The notes under the pieces: generated by a model | Database searches by the model: none | The model's input: only the letters and a program-made list of their open reading frames with translations | What the model was told of the DNA's origin: nothing | Shown here: piece by piece, positions 23,531 through 33,235 of the stretch | Position numbering within the stretch: position 1 is the stretch's first letter | How the letters are laid out: each line of letters begins with the position of its first letter | Translations under genes and position numbers: made by a program | NCBI GenBank assembly: GCA_010015675.1 | Contig: ML977034.1 | Span: forward strand, 143,088-179,476 | From: Byssothecium circinans | Lineage: Eukaryota > Ascomycota > Dothideomycetes > Pleosporales > Massarinaceae | Reading direction: 5' to 3' | Length of the DNA: 36,389 bases

Positions 23531-24768
23531 TCTTAGACTATCTCTATTAGTACCTTCTACTAAGCCATCTCTTACGCTATAGTAAGAACCTATCATGACT
23601 CTATCTACTAAGTCATTACTTACGCTCTAGTAAGCCCTATAGTCGCAAGCGCTATAGTTTACACCTATAGTTAAGCTCACACACGCTATAGTCTATACCT
23701 ATAAGACCTTTAAAATACACTATTATACTTTACTACTAGGAAGATATTCCTTAAGTACATAGGTCTACTACTAATACAGATTAGTTTTTATACTTAGCTT
23801 AGCAAAGGAGTAGCTACTTAAACCTGAACCATGACTAATAGTAAACCTATATTTAAGGCACCAAGAACTAGAGTGTTATTTACCCGCATAGTTAGTATTC
23901 CTAGTTTCTTACTCTACTAGAGACTAAATTGTAGTTTACCTATATAGTTAGTATTCCTAGTTCTCACCTATTAATAGAACTAGACTGTAGTTTGCCCGCA
24001 CAGTTAGCATTCCTAGCTTCTTACATACTTAGCCTCTCAAAAGGCCCTAATTAATTCTCTTATCTTATAAAAGACTTACTCTCCATCTTATAAAAGACGT
24101 ACCATCTTTATTTAATCTCTTAAAAGGTCTACTATTATCTTATCTTTATAAGCAATCTACTGTTCATTACCGTCTCTAAATAGTTCTATACTATTCTTGA
24201 ACTACTAATAGTTCTTGATAGTTCTATTCTATCTCTGTACTACTAATAGTTCTTAACTATGTGTAATGGTTTAGTACGCTTTAGTAAGAAATCCTAATCT
24301 AATTAATAACCTAAGAGCAAGCTTACTACACAACTAGTAGAGCTTTACGCCTTTAGCTTTAAAGCTTAGGGGGTAGAGCTTGTACGGATTAGAACTATAC
24401 TAGAACTATTTTATACTATTTTAGTCTCTACTTAATTATCCTATACGCTTTAGTACCTGTATACACTATACTGTACCGCTCTTAATTAGATACACCTTAT
24501 CATTTTCCCTATCTGTAGGTTTAAGGTGATTGCTAAATTATTTCTTTTATCCATTTACCTTATAGCTCTATAAGAACCTGCTTAGCTTTAGAGGCTCCTT
24601 CTTTATACTTTTTTCCTACTAGGTTTAGTGCGTTTACTAGAGTCATCTTGTACCTATTACCACTCTATCCTCTCTTCACTTATTTATCCTGTACATGTTG
24701 AAGGGGTAGGGGTGCCTACATAGGGGCGTATATCCAGCGCATTAGCTTCCTGCTTCACTAAGGGGGGG
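23531..24768. other. Copia-2 3' non-coding region with tandem repeats
   Basis: About 1.2 kb lie between the RNase H end and the 3' LTR. No coding frame is seen. It holds a roughly 50-bp imperfect pair starting CTACTAAG near 23560 and 23609, a threefold 56-bp repeat (separate entry), CTTATAAAAGAC repeats at 24062-24095, and many TAGTTCTT-type short inverted motifs at 24175-24260. The polypurine run ends it. Confidence 0.7.
23874..24041. repeat. Threefold 56-bp tandem repeat
   Basis: Three units start at 23874, 23930 and 23986, each beginning TGT(T/A)(A/G)TTT and including AGTTAG(T/C)ATTCCTAG. The first two are exactly 56 bp long. Units differ mainly by transitions. Confidence 0.8.
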
Positions 24769-24926
24769 TATTAGACTAAATAGTACTTAACTATTCTAGA
24801 TAGTTTAGTACTATTCTAGCCTAGCGTTAGCTCTTACCTATATAGTTACCTCTCCTAAGCTACACTACTAGACATATAATGGATCACTTTTCGCATCGTA
24901 TGCTCTTAGGTCTCTACTGTCCAACA
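24769..24926 (+). repeat. Copia-2 3' LTR
   Basis: This 158-bp copy of the 5' LTR has its first bases RIP-altered (TATTAGAC for TGTTGGAC) and its end intact (GTCCAACA). It is preceded by the G7 polypurine run and followed by the TAATA duplication. Confidence 0.93.
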
Positions 24927-24931
24927 TAATA
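24927..24931. repeat. Target-site duplication of Copia-2, right copy (TAATA)
   Basis: Identical to 17279-17283. Confidence 0.9.
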
Positions 24932-25379
24932 TTATAGCTGTATAGCTTCTCTTATAGAGCTTAGTACTTAATAGTAAGCTCTCTACTTTATACTATAGCT
25001 ATTAGTATAAGCTACTACTTAAGAGTAACTAGTTAATTATATAGATTATCTTTTCTATTAATAAGGTACATATAGCGTGTTGCGATAGTATAGCTAATAT
25101 CTATAAGTAGTTTACTTATCCTTTATTTTATATTACTATACTTAGCTCTTTCTAGTCTCTAGTTGTTAAGAAGATCCTAATATATTATAAGCTCACCTAT
25201 ACTGCGCTTATTAATCTAGGTTGCGCTAGCTCTAACCTAGCTAACCTAAGGTTTCTTAGGTTTAATAAGCTTTAGCAGCTTATTCTTTAGCTTAGAAATA
25301 TTATAATATTTCTATATATTATTAATAATAGCTTTCTTATGTTATAGCTAAAACTAGGGCTCCTAGTCTGCTAGTTTAT
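24932..25379 (-). pseudogene. Copia-1 (part 2): gag N-terminal half
   Basis: Reading the minus strand from 25379 down, one frame stays open apart from Gln/Trp-type stops: KLAD*EP, later KPKKP*VS*VRASAT, INKRSIGELIIY, RISKLLIDISYTIATRYMYL, INRKDNLYN*LVTLK and ELTIKY*AL*EKLYSYNIN (with * for stops). It then joins across the Copia-2 insertion to *LDN*IYITN at 17283. This matches the helical UBN2-type Gag of fungal Copia elements and shows that both flanks of Copia-2 belong to one older element. The upstream end is cut by the Gypsy-2 insertion and resumes at 32197. Confidence 0.8.
25375..25379. repeat. Target-site duplication of Gypsy-2, left copy (TTTAT)
   Basis: TTTAT precedes the left LTR and recurs at 32192-32196. 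Confidence 0.88.
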
Positions 25380-25866
25380 TATTAAGGTCTAGGGGGGCTT
25401 ATACTAGGAATAGCTCAAAGAGCTGTTAGGGTATAAGAGGTGCTTAAGGTTCTAGAGCTTAGTTGGTTCTCTAGAAGAGATATTAATGCATGATACATAG
25501 TAGTACTCTAATAGTACGTGGTAATATTTACCTAAAGGGCGTACATTTAGTAAACTTAGGTAAGCTTGCAATCATAGAGTATGAGATACTAAATAGATTA
25601 TAATCCTAAGAAGAGGTTAAACACAATTTCTACAAAGGTAGGAATCAAGCTTATCTATATACTAGAGTGCTTAGTAGTACTTAGTTGCTAAGTAACACTA
25701 ATTACTACTAATTACTATAGAGTGCTTACTATGATTAGTACTACTAAGGTTTACTAATTACTAAGCAGGTTACGTAACCTTCCTTACTTAGCTAATACCG
25801 CTGTGAAGACTATTACTATAGTTAACTATAAGCTACTATAAACATTATATAAGATAGGTTATAATA
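25380..25866 (-). repeat. Gypsy-2 3' LTR
   Basis: This 487-bp LTR aligns end to end with 31705-32191. Differences are almost all transitions, in keeping with RIP after insertion. On the plus strand it begins TATTAAGGTCTAGGGGGG and ends GGTTATAATA. Confidence 0.92.
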
Positions 25867-25979
25867 CTATCCCCTCTTCCTCTATAACTTATCCTTAAGT
25901 TAGGTGACTACTATCTAGTTTAGTTTATAACTAAGCTTCCCTCACGTTATAAATGTTATTAGCTACTTACTCGTTAACT

Positions 25980-26522
25980 ATGCCTAAACTACCTATCCTA
26001 TCTAGTACTATTTGTCGCTACTACTTCTATAAATTCATCAAGTCCTTTAGAGAGATTATAGTTAAGAAATGTTCAGCTTATAAAAAGCATAGTCATGTGT
26101 GTAAAATTTACGTTTACTTTAGAAAGTACAGTAAGTACCTACGCCATGGCTAGCGCTGTAATATTTAGGTGTTAGAGTTAGAATTTAAGTGGTTATTATT
26201 ATAGAAGGAGGATTTACAAAAGAAGTTAAAGGAAACTTATGCTGCGTAAGACGTTGCGATGAAGGCCTATAAGAAGGCGTTAGAGGAGTTGCGTATCGCA
26301 CGCGCTTATAAGGAAAGGTTACGCTTATAGATGGATCTTCTAGATTACTATGCGGAAGAAGCAATTACTATAGAGGAGCGAGAGATTAATGAGATAGAAA
26401 TAGATGAAGTTCTTAAGTCTTCTAATAAGGTTCCTGTTAGCCCTTCGCTAGGTCCTTAAACCTAGGGTGCTTTTGAAAGCCTTCCTACTAATTTCTGGGA
26501 CGTTGCTATTAATGATAACTAG
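25980..26522 (+). pseudogene. Antisense ORF in Gypsy-2: zinc-cluster-like plus coiled-coil-like protein, RIP-degraded
   Basis: One plus-strand frame runs from ATG 25980 to TAG 26520-26522 (180 codons) without frameshift, broken only by TAG/TAA codons (first at codon 58). An in-frame ATG also exists at 25953. Residues 31-60 show C31-x2-Y34-x6-C41-x8-Y50-x2-Y53-x6-C60. The three Tyr codons are TAT/TAC, one G-to-A step from Cys, so the spacing fits the fungal Zn(II)2Cys6 cluster C-x2-C-x6-C-x5-12-C-x2-C-x6-8-C. After it comes a Glu/Lys/Arg/Leu-rich segment at about residues 68-150 (for example KEDLQKKLKETYAA, then KKALEELRIARAYKERLRL) that looks helical and coiled-coil-forming, and a tail with GAFESLPTNFWD. 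It lies about 110 bp from the 3' LTR and runs tail-to-tail into the chromodomain end of pol. The function is unknown: zinc-cluster DNA binding is inference from spacing. Confidence 0.7.
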
Positions 26523-29500
26523 TAAGTAATTATTAGCAGTTTATAAGGTTTATTACTAGTTCCTATGTATTTTTACTCTCTAGGTAACCTTTCCATTTAA
26601 CTAGGTATTCTTGGCCATCCTTAGTTCTTTAGTGGTTTACTATTTTTTCAACTTTAAACTCATCGTCTTCTTTAGTTTTATAATAGAATATTTTTTATAA
26701 TGGCGTCTTAAGGTCTGCTAGTTCTAGTCTAGAGATATAAAATACTAGGTATATCTTAGCTTCTTTAGGCAACTAGAGTTAGTAGTTAACAGGGCTTATC
26801 TTAGCTTATATTAAAAATAGTCTAACTTTAACGTTATCCAGTCCCTTACTTAGTTATTTTATGCGAAGATTTTTTGTGAGCAGGTATACTTTATCCCCCT
26901 TTTCTAGCTAAGGTGCCATTTTTCATTTTATGTTAGTATATGAGATGCTTTTACGTTATACTATTTTAAGGTTAACCTATAACTATTAGTGTACTTTCTT
27001 TAAATCCTTTACTATCATTAAAGCTACTACTGCCTTGCCTCCTAGCAATGTGCGTTTAAAGAGATTTAGGTGCTTCCTATAGTTTGCGTAGAATAGCGTT
27101 TGTCCTTTAGATTCTAATATCTTATTATTGTACGTTAATTAAGCTATAGGTAAAAGGGAAACCTAATTATTTTGCTAGGTATTGCTATAGATTTATAGGT
27201 ATATTTTTATTATATAATTTGTTCTTTTAGTCTGTCTATCTATCTGTGGATGATATGCTATGGATAGCTTACGTTTTATTCTAATTATAGCCATTAGTGT
27301 TTTCTAGTAGGTTAATATGAAGAGCTTATCTTTATTACTAATAATTAACTTTAGCATGCCATGGTATCTAATAATTTGATCTAGGATTACGTATCTAAGT
27401 TATTCTGCGTTATAGTTGTTTCTAAAGGGTATTATTTCTGCGTATTTCATGAATCTATTAATAATTACTAAGATAGCATTATAGGTTGTTCTAGTTATAA
27501 GGTCTCTAGATATAGGTAGACCTATTATAAAATCTATAGAAATGTCTTCCTATAGTACCTCTAGTAACTTAATAGGTTACATTTCCCTATAGGATGCATG
27601 CGTACTATATTTATTTTTCTAGTAGTCCACACATTTACTAATAAAGCGTATAACTTTTCCTTTTATGCCTTTAAACTTATAATTCCTCTAAATTAGTTTA
27701 ATAGTCCTTCAAATGCTAGGGTGTCCGTGTACAGGGTTATTATAATGTTATTATATAATTTCTTCCTATAATTCTTCTAGTACTTCGTTATTAATTCATA
27801 GAATGCCGTTAAGCTACTAGGCTAGTCCTAAGGATCTGTCCTTATTAGCTTATAGTATTAGTGCTTTAATAGTTTCTTTTATTCCTGTAATATTACTTCG
27901 TTAGCTAAGGGCATTAGCTCGTCTATTGTCCTTACTAGGTGTATACATAATCTTGAACTTATATTATCTAAGTAACTTAGACTATCTAACTTATCTTCTA
28001 TTAAGTTATTTAGTTGTCGTGAAGTAGAGTAGGTTCTTATAATTAGTAAAGATAGTAAGTTTAGAGTAGCTTTCTATGTAAACTCTCTAGTGCTTTAGTA
28101 AATCTATAATAGCTATTAGCTCTTTATCATGTACATTATATTGTTCCTTTAGTCTAGAGAACTTTCTTAAGTAGTAGGTAATAGGGTACCACTAGCTGTT
28201 TCTTATCTAGCTAGCTACCGCTCTAAGTGTAAGGTTAGACGCATCTATTTTAATCTTTATTAGTTCTCTACTCCTGAATGCTACTAGTACTAGTAGACTT
28301 ATGCATTTTTCCTTTAGAGTTTTAAATGCCTTCTCTTATTCCTCTATCTATGTAAAGCGTACGTCCTTCCTAGTAAGTCCTACTAGGGGTAGTGTTATTA
28401 AGGCGTATTTCTTAATAAACCTTCTATTAAAATTATAGAATCTAAGGAATTCCTACACTCCTTTAACTATTGTTAGTACTAGCTAATCTTGTACCACCTA
28501 TACCTTTTTTAGGCTTATCTTAACCCCTATGGTGTTAACTATGAATCCTAGGAAGTTAAGTTCTTCTTTATAGAATTCGCACTTTTCTAGCTTAAGGCGC
28601 AGGTTTGCAGCATCTAAGCATAAAAGTATTTGCTTAACATGTCTTATATGTTCTTTAACGTTTTCTAAATAGATAAGTATGTTATCTAAGTATGCAATCA
28701 CAAAGATATCTAGGTGTATTCGCAACACGTTATTAATTAGCGCTTAGAAAGTCACTAGGGCGTTAGTAAGACTAAAGGGCATTATAGTGTATTTATAGTG
28801 TCTATACTATGTCCTAAATACTATCTTCTATTCTTTACCTTCCTTCATGCGGATAAGGTGATATCTATCTCATAGGTTAAGGGCCATAAATATCTTTGCA
28901 TACACTAGTCAATCCTATAGTTCTCTAATATTAGGTAGCGGGTAACAATTTTTGACTATTATTTTGTTTAATCTCTAAAAATCCACATATGGTCGTAGTA
29001 ATCTATCCTTCTTTAGGGTAAAGAGGACTAAGTATCCTACTAGTAACTTTGACTCTCTAATATAGCCTTTTACTATACTTTTGTTAATGTAGTCTTATAG
29101 AGCCTTTAGCTCTTTCTTTAATAGTTAATAAATTAGTCTGAAAGTTAGTTACTTTCCTTCCTATAGCGTGATCTCGTAGTCCTAGGGTTAATGCTTAGGT
29201 AGCGCCGTAGCGCCTACGTCTTCCTAAAAGAGGTGCTCCCATTCTTTATACTCTTTAGGGATATCTAGAGTTGCCTTCTTCTCCTTAACTCTTACTTATT
29301 AACCTATTAACTAGACAGCGTCTATAGAGCTAACCATTCTAGCTAAATGCGTCTTTGTTAAAGTAATGTTATTAATTACCTTCTCATCTATCATTGATTA
29401 CTGCTAATGCATAGGCTTTGAAGTACGCTAGTAGGCGTAGTTTGCTAATGATATTATATCATTCTTCTAGTTAATTATTAGGTTATGCTTTTTTAGCTAA

Positions 29501-31684
29501 GGGATTCCTAATATAATGTTGTAAGTAGCTATCCTAAAATAGTCTAGGGTAATCTATTTACTATAGTAGTAGATTTCTATAGGTACTAAGATGACTTCGT
29601 CTCTTACTATTAGTTATTCTAGTATTGCTTGTCCGTTTACTATAAGTAGTAGGTAGGGTTTACTTTTCTAAAATAGCCTTAGTCCTGCTAAAATCACTAC
29701 TTATATTAAGATGTAGTTCACTTGCGATCCTAAGTCTACTAATGCCTTTATCCTTTTTCTACTAAGATGGATTGGGATCTTGATTAGGCGTTCACCTGCT
29801 GCTCCTAAGGTATACAGCCCTTTAGCAGTGTTAGGTAAGGGTCTAAAAAAGATGCTCTAAATCCATTCTTCTCTTTTTCTTTAGTGTGCCTCTTATACCT
29901 AGGGTGTAAGCACATTTACCACTTATTCTAAGTATAAATGCTATTGATAACTATGGTCATGCTCATTTATCATATAAATGCGTTAGGCACTTATTATCAT
30001 TGTAGTTATACTATTTAAACTTATAGTCTTTCTTAATAGTTAGAAAATAGTTTACTCCTACCTTTACATTATAGTAGGTGAGATAACTATTATTATTATA
30101 CTAGGTAAAGCTAAGTCTTCTATAGTTTCCATTTCAATAGTCTATGTCATACTGTAATTCTCTAGCTGTTTTGACCTGCTATGTTGCTTGTTAGATGCTT
30201 CCTTCTGTAAGCTCTTAGTCTACCTAGTTGGCTTGTTTTTTATAGGCTTTCTCTTGCCTGTAGTTTAGATCTTTATATAGGCATTTATTATTAAGTCTTA
30301 CGCTAGGCTTTAGGTACTAGTTGTTATATCCTAAACGTCCTTAATCCGCTAGGTTATTATCTAGTATAACCTTACTATTATACTATATTAGGTCTTTATC
30401 CATCTAACATGGATAGTTCCTTTGCGTGATTTTAGTATAGTGTGATTCCTTTAGATCATGTAGGTCTTAGTTTTCTTTTCCTAAGTATTTTTCTTTTCTA
30501 TTAAGGATCTGAAAAGCCCTATCTGCCTATAATAGTCTATTATTATCCTTAGCTTATTCACTAAGTAGGTAATCCTAAAGTTATTATTCTCTCACGTTAA
30601 GGGGTTAGTTAGGGTTATTAAGGAAGTCCTAGACTTTATTATCTATAGTATCCACTTCCTTATTATACTATATCTAATTAGCTGCTTTACTAACCCTTTT
30701 TCTAATAGATAACTCTTGTATTTTCTATCTAACAGCTTCTCCTCTTTCTTTACCTAAATTAATTACTTCCTAATCATCGTCTTCCTTAACGTTAGGGAGG
30801 CATTCTAAAGCAGGGGATACTATAATTATGTTTAACTATTATTAGACTGTATACTTAGCTCATCCTAGCTTTGCACGATAGTTTCTAGTAATGTGGCCTA
30901 TCTTCCCGCATAAGTAGCACGTCCTAGCTTCTTTCTTATAGTAGTAGCCCTTCCCTTTCCCTTTTTTAACGTTGTTAAGTTACATTAGCTATAACCTGTA
31001 TAGGTCTAAGTATTAATTCTTTTGCTTCATCATAGGGAAGTACCTTAGTTTAGTGTAGGTATTCTTTAATTTACCTATACTAAGTCCGCTGCGTTTATCC
31101 TGGCGTAACTCTAAAGCTAACTCATATAACTTTACGTTAATTCTGATAGATTCCTAGTATAGTTCCTCTAAGGTAGTCAGAGCAGCTCTAGATCTTATAA
31201 GCTTAGTCTTGATAGTATCCTTAAGGCCTTATCTATACATAGTTATAAGTGCCTTATCCTTCTAGCCTATCTAGATCACGTAGTGTTAGAACTCCGCGGC
31301 GTATTTAGTAGCTAATTATTATTATTTAAGGCGTTGCACTACCTTTCCTATAACTGATTCTTTATTTAAGACTCTAAAGACCTATTAGAGATAGATCTTA
31401 AACTAAGCGTAGTCTTTAAAGAGTATCATGACTTTATTATTATTATTATTGTCGTCTAAATACTTAACGAGGTAAGGATTAATCTATCATTAGGCATTGC
31501 CACGTATGTAGGTTGTAATAAAGGAAGCTTTGTCTATATCCTTAATAGCACTAGCTGTGAACTTAAAGTATAAGTTAATCTATAGGAGCCATCCTTTAAG
31601 TTTAGTGCAGTCTCTATAGTAGAGGTCTAGTTTAGCGACCTTACTAGCGTTGCCATAGGATTAGGTGTCGTGTATCTTAGACAT
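26523..31684 (-). pseudogene. Gypsy-2 gag-pol with chromodomain, RIP-degraded
   Basis: On the minus strand gag begins at ATG 31682-31684 (MSKIHDT) and includes Y(I/M)RGN-type capsid sequence. A zinc knuckle CYLCGKIGHITRNY lies at about 30880-30925, its last Cys changed to Tyr. Protease: ALVDLGSQVNYI at about 29690-29745 (family DSG). RT at about 28600-29150, with AYLDNILIYLENVKEH at about 28645-28692 (YLDD changed to YLDN). RNase H with NYKNLLYFTTTK near 28000-28040. Integrase with SIDFIIGLPISRD and VIINRF near 27440-27545. Chromodomain: EYLVKWKGYLESKNT at about 26570-26620. Chromodomains in this group direct integration towards particular chromatin. Numerous TAG/TAA stops at Gln/Trp codons make it non-functional. 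Confidence 0.88.
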
Positions 31685-31704
31685 CTTTCTAAGGGTGTTT
31701 AAAA

Positions 31705-32191
31705 TGTTAAGGTCTAGGGGGGCTTATACTAGGAATGGCTTAAAGAGCTATTAGGGTATAAGAGGTACTTAAGGTTCTAGAGCTTAGTTAGTTCTCTAGA
31801 AGAGATATTAATGCGTGACACATAGTAGTACTCTAATAGTACGTAGTAATGTTTATCTAAAGGGCGTACACTTAGTAAACTTAGGTGAGCTTATAATTGT
31901 AGAGTATAAGATACTAAATAGATTATAATTCTAAGAAAAGGTTAAACATAATTTCTATAAAGTTAGGAATTAAGCTCATCTATATACTAGAGTGCTTAGT
32001 AGTGCTTAGTTACTAAGCAACACTAATTACTACTAATTACTATAGAGTGCTTACTATGATTAGTACTGCTAAGGTTCACTAATTACTAAGTAGGTCATGT
32101 GACCTTCCTTACTTAGCTAATACCGTTGTAAAGACTATTACTATAGTTAACCACAAGCCACCGTAAACACTATGTAAGACAGGTTATAACA
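31705..32191 (-). repeat. Gypsy-2 5' LTR
   Basis: This 487-bp LTR shows intact termini TGTTAAGGTCT...GGTTATAACA. It is followed by the TTTAT duplication at 32192-32196. The gag start lies about 20 bp to its left, which leaves little room for a long leader. Confidence 0.92.
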
Positions 32192-32196
32192 TTTAT
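32192..32196. repeat. Target-site duplication of Gypsy-2, right copy (TTTAT)
   Basis: Identical to 25375-25379. Confidence 0.88.
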
Positions 32197-32391
32197 CTAG
32201 GATAATAGTTACCTTTATAACTCTAGAATTACTACTAAGTAATATTTTTATACTATGCTCCTATTACACTAGCAGGTCTATTCTTAGTAAGGAATAGTAG
32301 TTATAGCTATTAACTTAGGTCTAAGTCTATACTAAATAAACGTAGTTATTATTAATTACAAGTGCAATCTAGGCTTATAACTATAGGTAGA
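32197..32391 (-). pseudogene. Copia-1 (part 3): gag start and leader
   Basis: On the minus strand the gag frame continues upstream from 25379 across the Gypsy-2 insertion as SSNSRVIKVTIILD followed by KLAD. It gives no clear ATG, though one may have been lost to RIP. Further upstream GTTATAAGCCTAG (minus strand, about 32379-32391) resembles the Copia-2 primer-binding site. Confidence 0.6.
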
Positions 32392-32562
32392 GCAAGCAAG
32401 AGGGCGTCTAGCTAAGGAATTAGCAACTGTGCTAATTTTAATAAATAAGAAATAAAGGGTTTATATATATAGGAGGAGAGCATCTTAAAGCTTTAATAGA
32501 GCTAGAGAATATTCTAGTAGTATTTACTTATAGACTACTAGCACTAGCATAGTAAACCTATA
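32392..32562 (-). repeat. Putative Copia-1 5' LTR
   Basis: This 171-bp stretch lies beside the primer-binding-like sequence. On the plus strand it starts TATAGGTAGAGC and ends AAACCTATA (RIP-altered TGTAGGT/ACCTACA inverted ends), and it has a TATATATATA box near 32462-32471 in minus orientation. No second LTR copy is seen near AGS1, so the limits are inferred. Confidence 0.4.
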
Positions 32563-33153
32563 TACGTTCCTTTAGTTATAGCGCACTATACGTAAATATA
32601 TTATACAAGAATTTATACATTCCCTAGCTTAAAGAATAAGACGTAGAGGTTTTCAAGGATTATATAGTAAAGAAACTTTATAGAGTTCTAAGGTAGGTAT
32701 TAGTAATATTTAATAATATCTATTACTACTTTACTTTTTAGGCCTTTACTATTAATCTACTAGAGCTTTAATATACGAGATACTATCTTATTTGCGTTAT
32801 AGTAATATATAAGTTTTAAAAGGCTAAACTAAGGTTAATTGTTTTATAACTAGCTTATGCTAACTATAGGAGCTAAACTATATCTATTTAAAGTATAACC
32901 TATAATTATTAATAGATAAAATTCAAGCAAATTTAGTATCTAATAAGTAATTTAGATTAAGCTAACTACAGCAGGTTGTATAATAGTATATTAACGCGTA
33001 ACTAGTGTACAATATGTCTAATTACTTAATAGTACATTCTAGACTTATTACTTAGGTATAGCAAATTTTTATAATAACGTCTTAATTAGTTATGCTATAT
33101 AGTCTCCTCCCTTATTTTTAATAGTTATAAACTTAGCGCTTTTATTTTATCTA
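32563..33153. other. AT-rich RIP-like DNA, unidentified
   Basis: No recognisable domain. A plus-strand frame with only Gln-type stops can be followed here, and it stays in phase across the Fot1-like insertion into 35008-35230, which suggests that an older broken coding region was interrupted. I cannot name it. Confidence 0.4.
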
Positions 33154-33155
33154 TA
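33154..33155. repeat. TA target duplication of the Fot1-like element
   Basis: TA before the left terminus is matched by TA at 35006-35007. Confidence 0.8.
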
Positions 33156-33235
33156 ATGTAAAGCACTATTAAGACAGCTACACTATCAAGATAGCTACTT
33201 TTTCTTAGCAATACTAATACTACACTTATTACGAA

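Larger units (their letters stand above)
17284..24926 (+). mobile_element. Copia-2: complete but inactivated Ty1/Copia retrotransposon
   Basis: Two 158-bp LTRs (17284-17441 and 24769-24926) flank the element, and TAATA lies outside both. LTR ends form an 8-bp inverted repeat TGTTGGAC/GTCCAACA, readable by combining the two copies since each has RIP changes at one end. A primer-binding-like GTTATGAGCCTAGGCT follows the left LTR, and a run of seven Gs at 24762-24768 precedes the right LTR as polypurine tract. Order gag, protease, integrase, RT, RNase H is plus-strand and typical of Copia. The integrase is interrupted by a TA-flanked DNA transposon with an assembly gap. The element lies in the gag of Copia-1, so it is younger than Copia-1. 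Confidence 0.93.
25380..32191 (-). mobile_element. Gypsy-2: full-length RIP-inactivated Ty3/Gypsy chromovirus
   Basis: The element is 6812 bp with two 487-bp LTRs (25380-25866, 31705-32191) and TTTAT outside both. LTR ends are TGTTA...TAACA, best seen in the right copy. Orientation is minus: gag starts just left of the right LTR, and a polypyrimidine run CTATCCCCTCTTCC (the polypurine tract on the minus strand) lies directly right of the left LTR. Order on the minus strand is gag, protease, RT, RNase H, integrase, chromodomain. An additional plus-strand ORF lies between the chromodomain and the 3' LTR. The element sits in the gag of Copia-1. All frames carry RIP-type stops. Confidence 0.93.

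Noticed and set aside
23874..24041. Repeat array considered as CRISPR-like
   Set aside because: The 56-bp units are contiguous diverged tandem copies without spacers, in a eukaryotic retrotransposon.
25200..25379. Plus-strand retropepsin-like reading (ALINLGCASSN)
   Set aside because: The minus-strand reading of the same bases gives Copia Gag that joins in frame to both neighbouring pieces across two insertions, which is much stronger.
28498..28728. 76-codon frame as an independent gene
   Set aside because: It is an uninterrupted piece of the Gypsy-2 reverse transcriptase (YLDN motif) between RIP stops.
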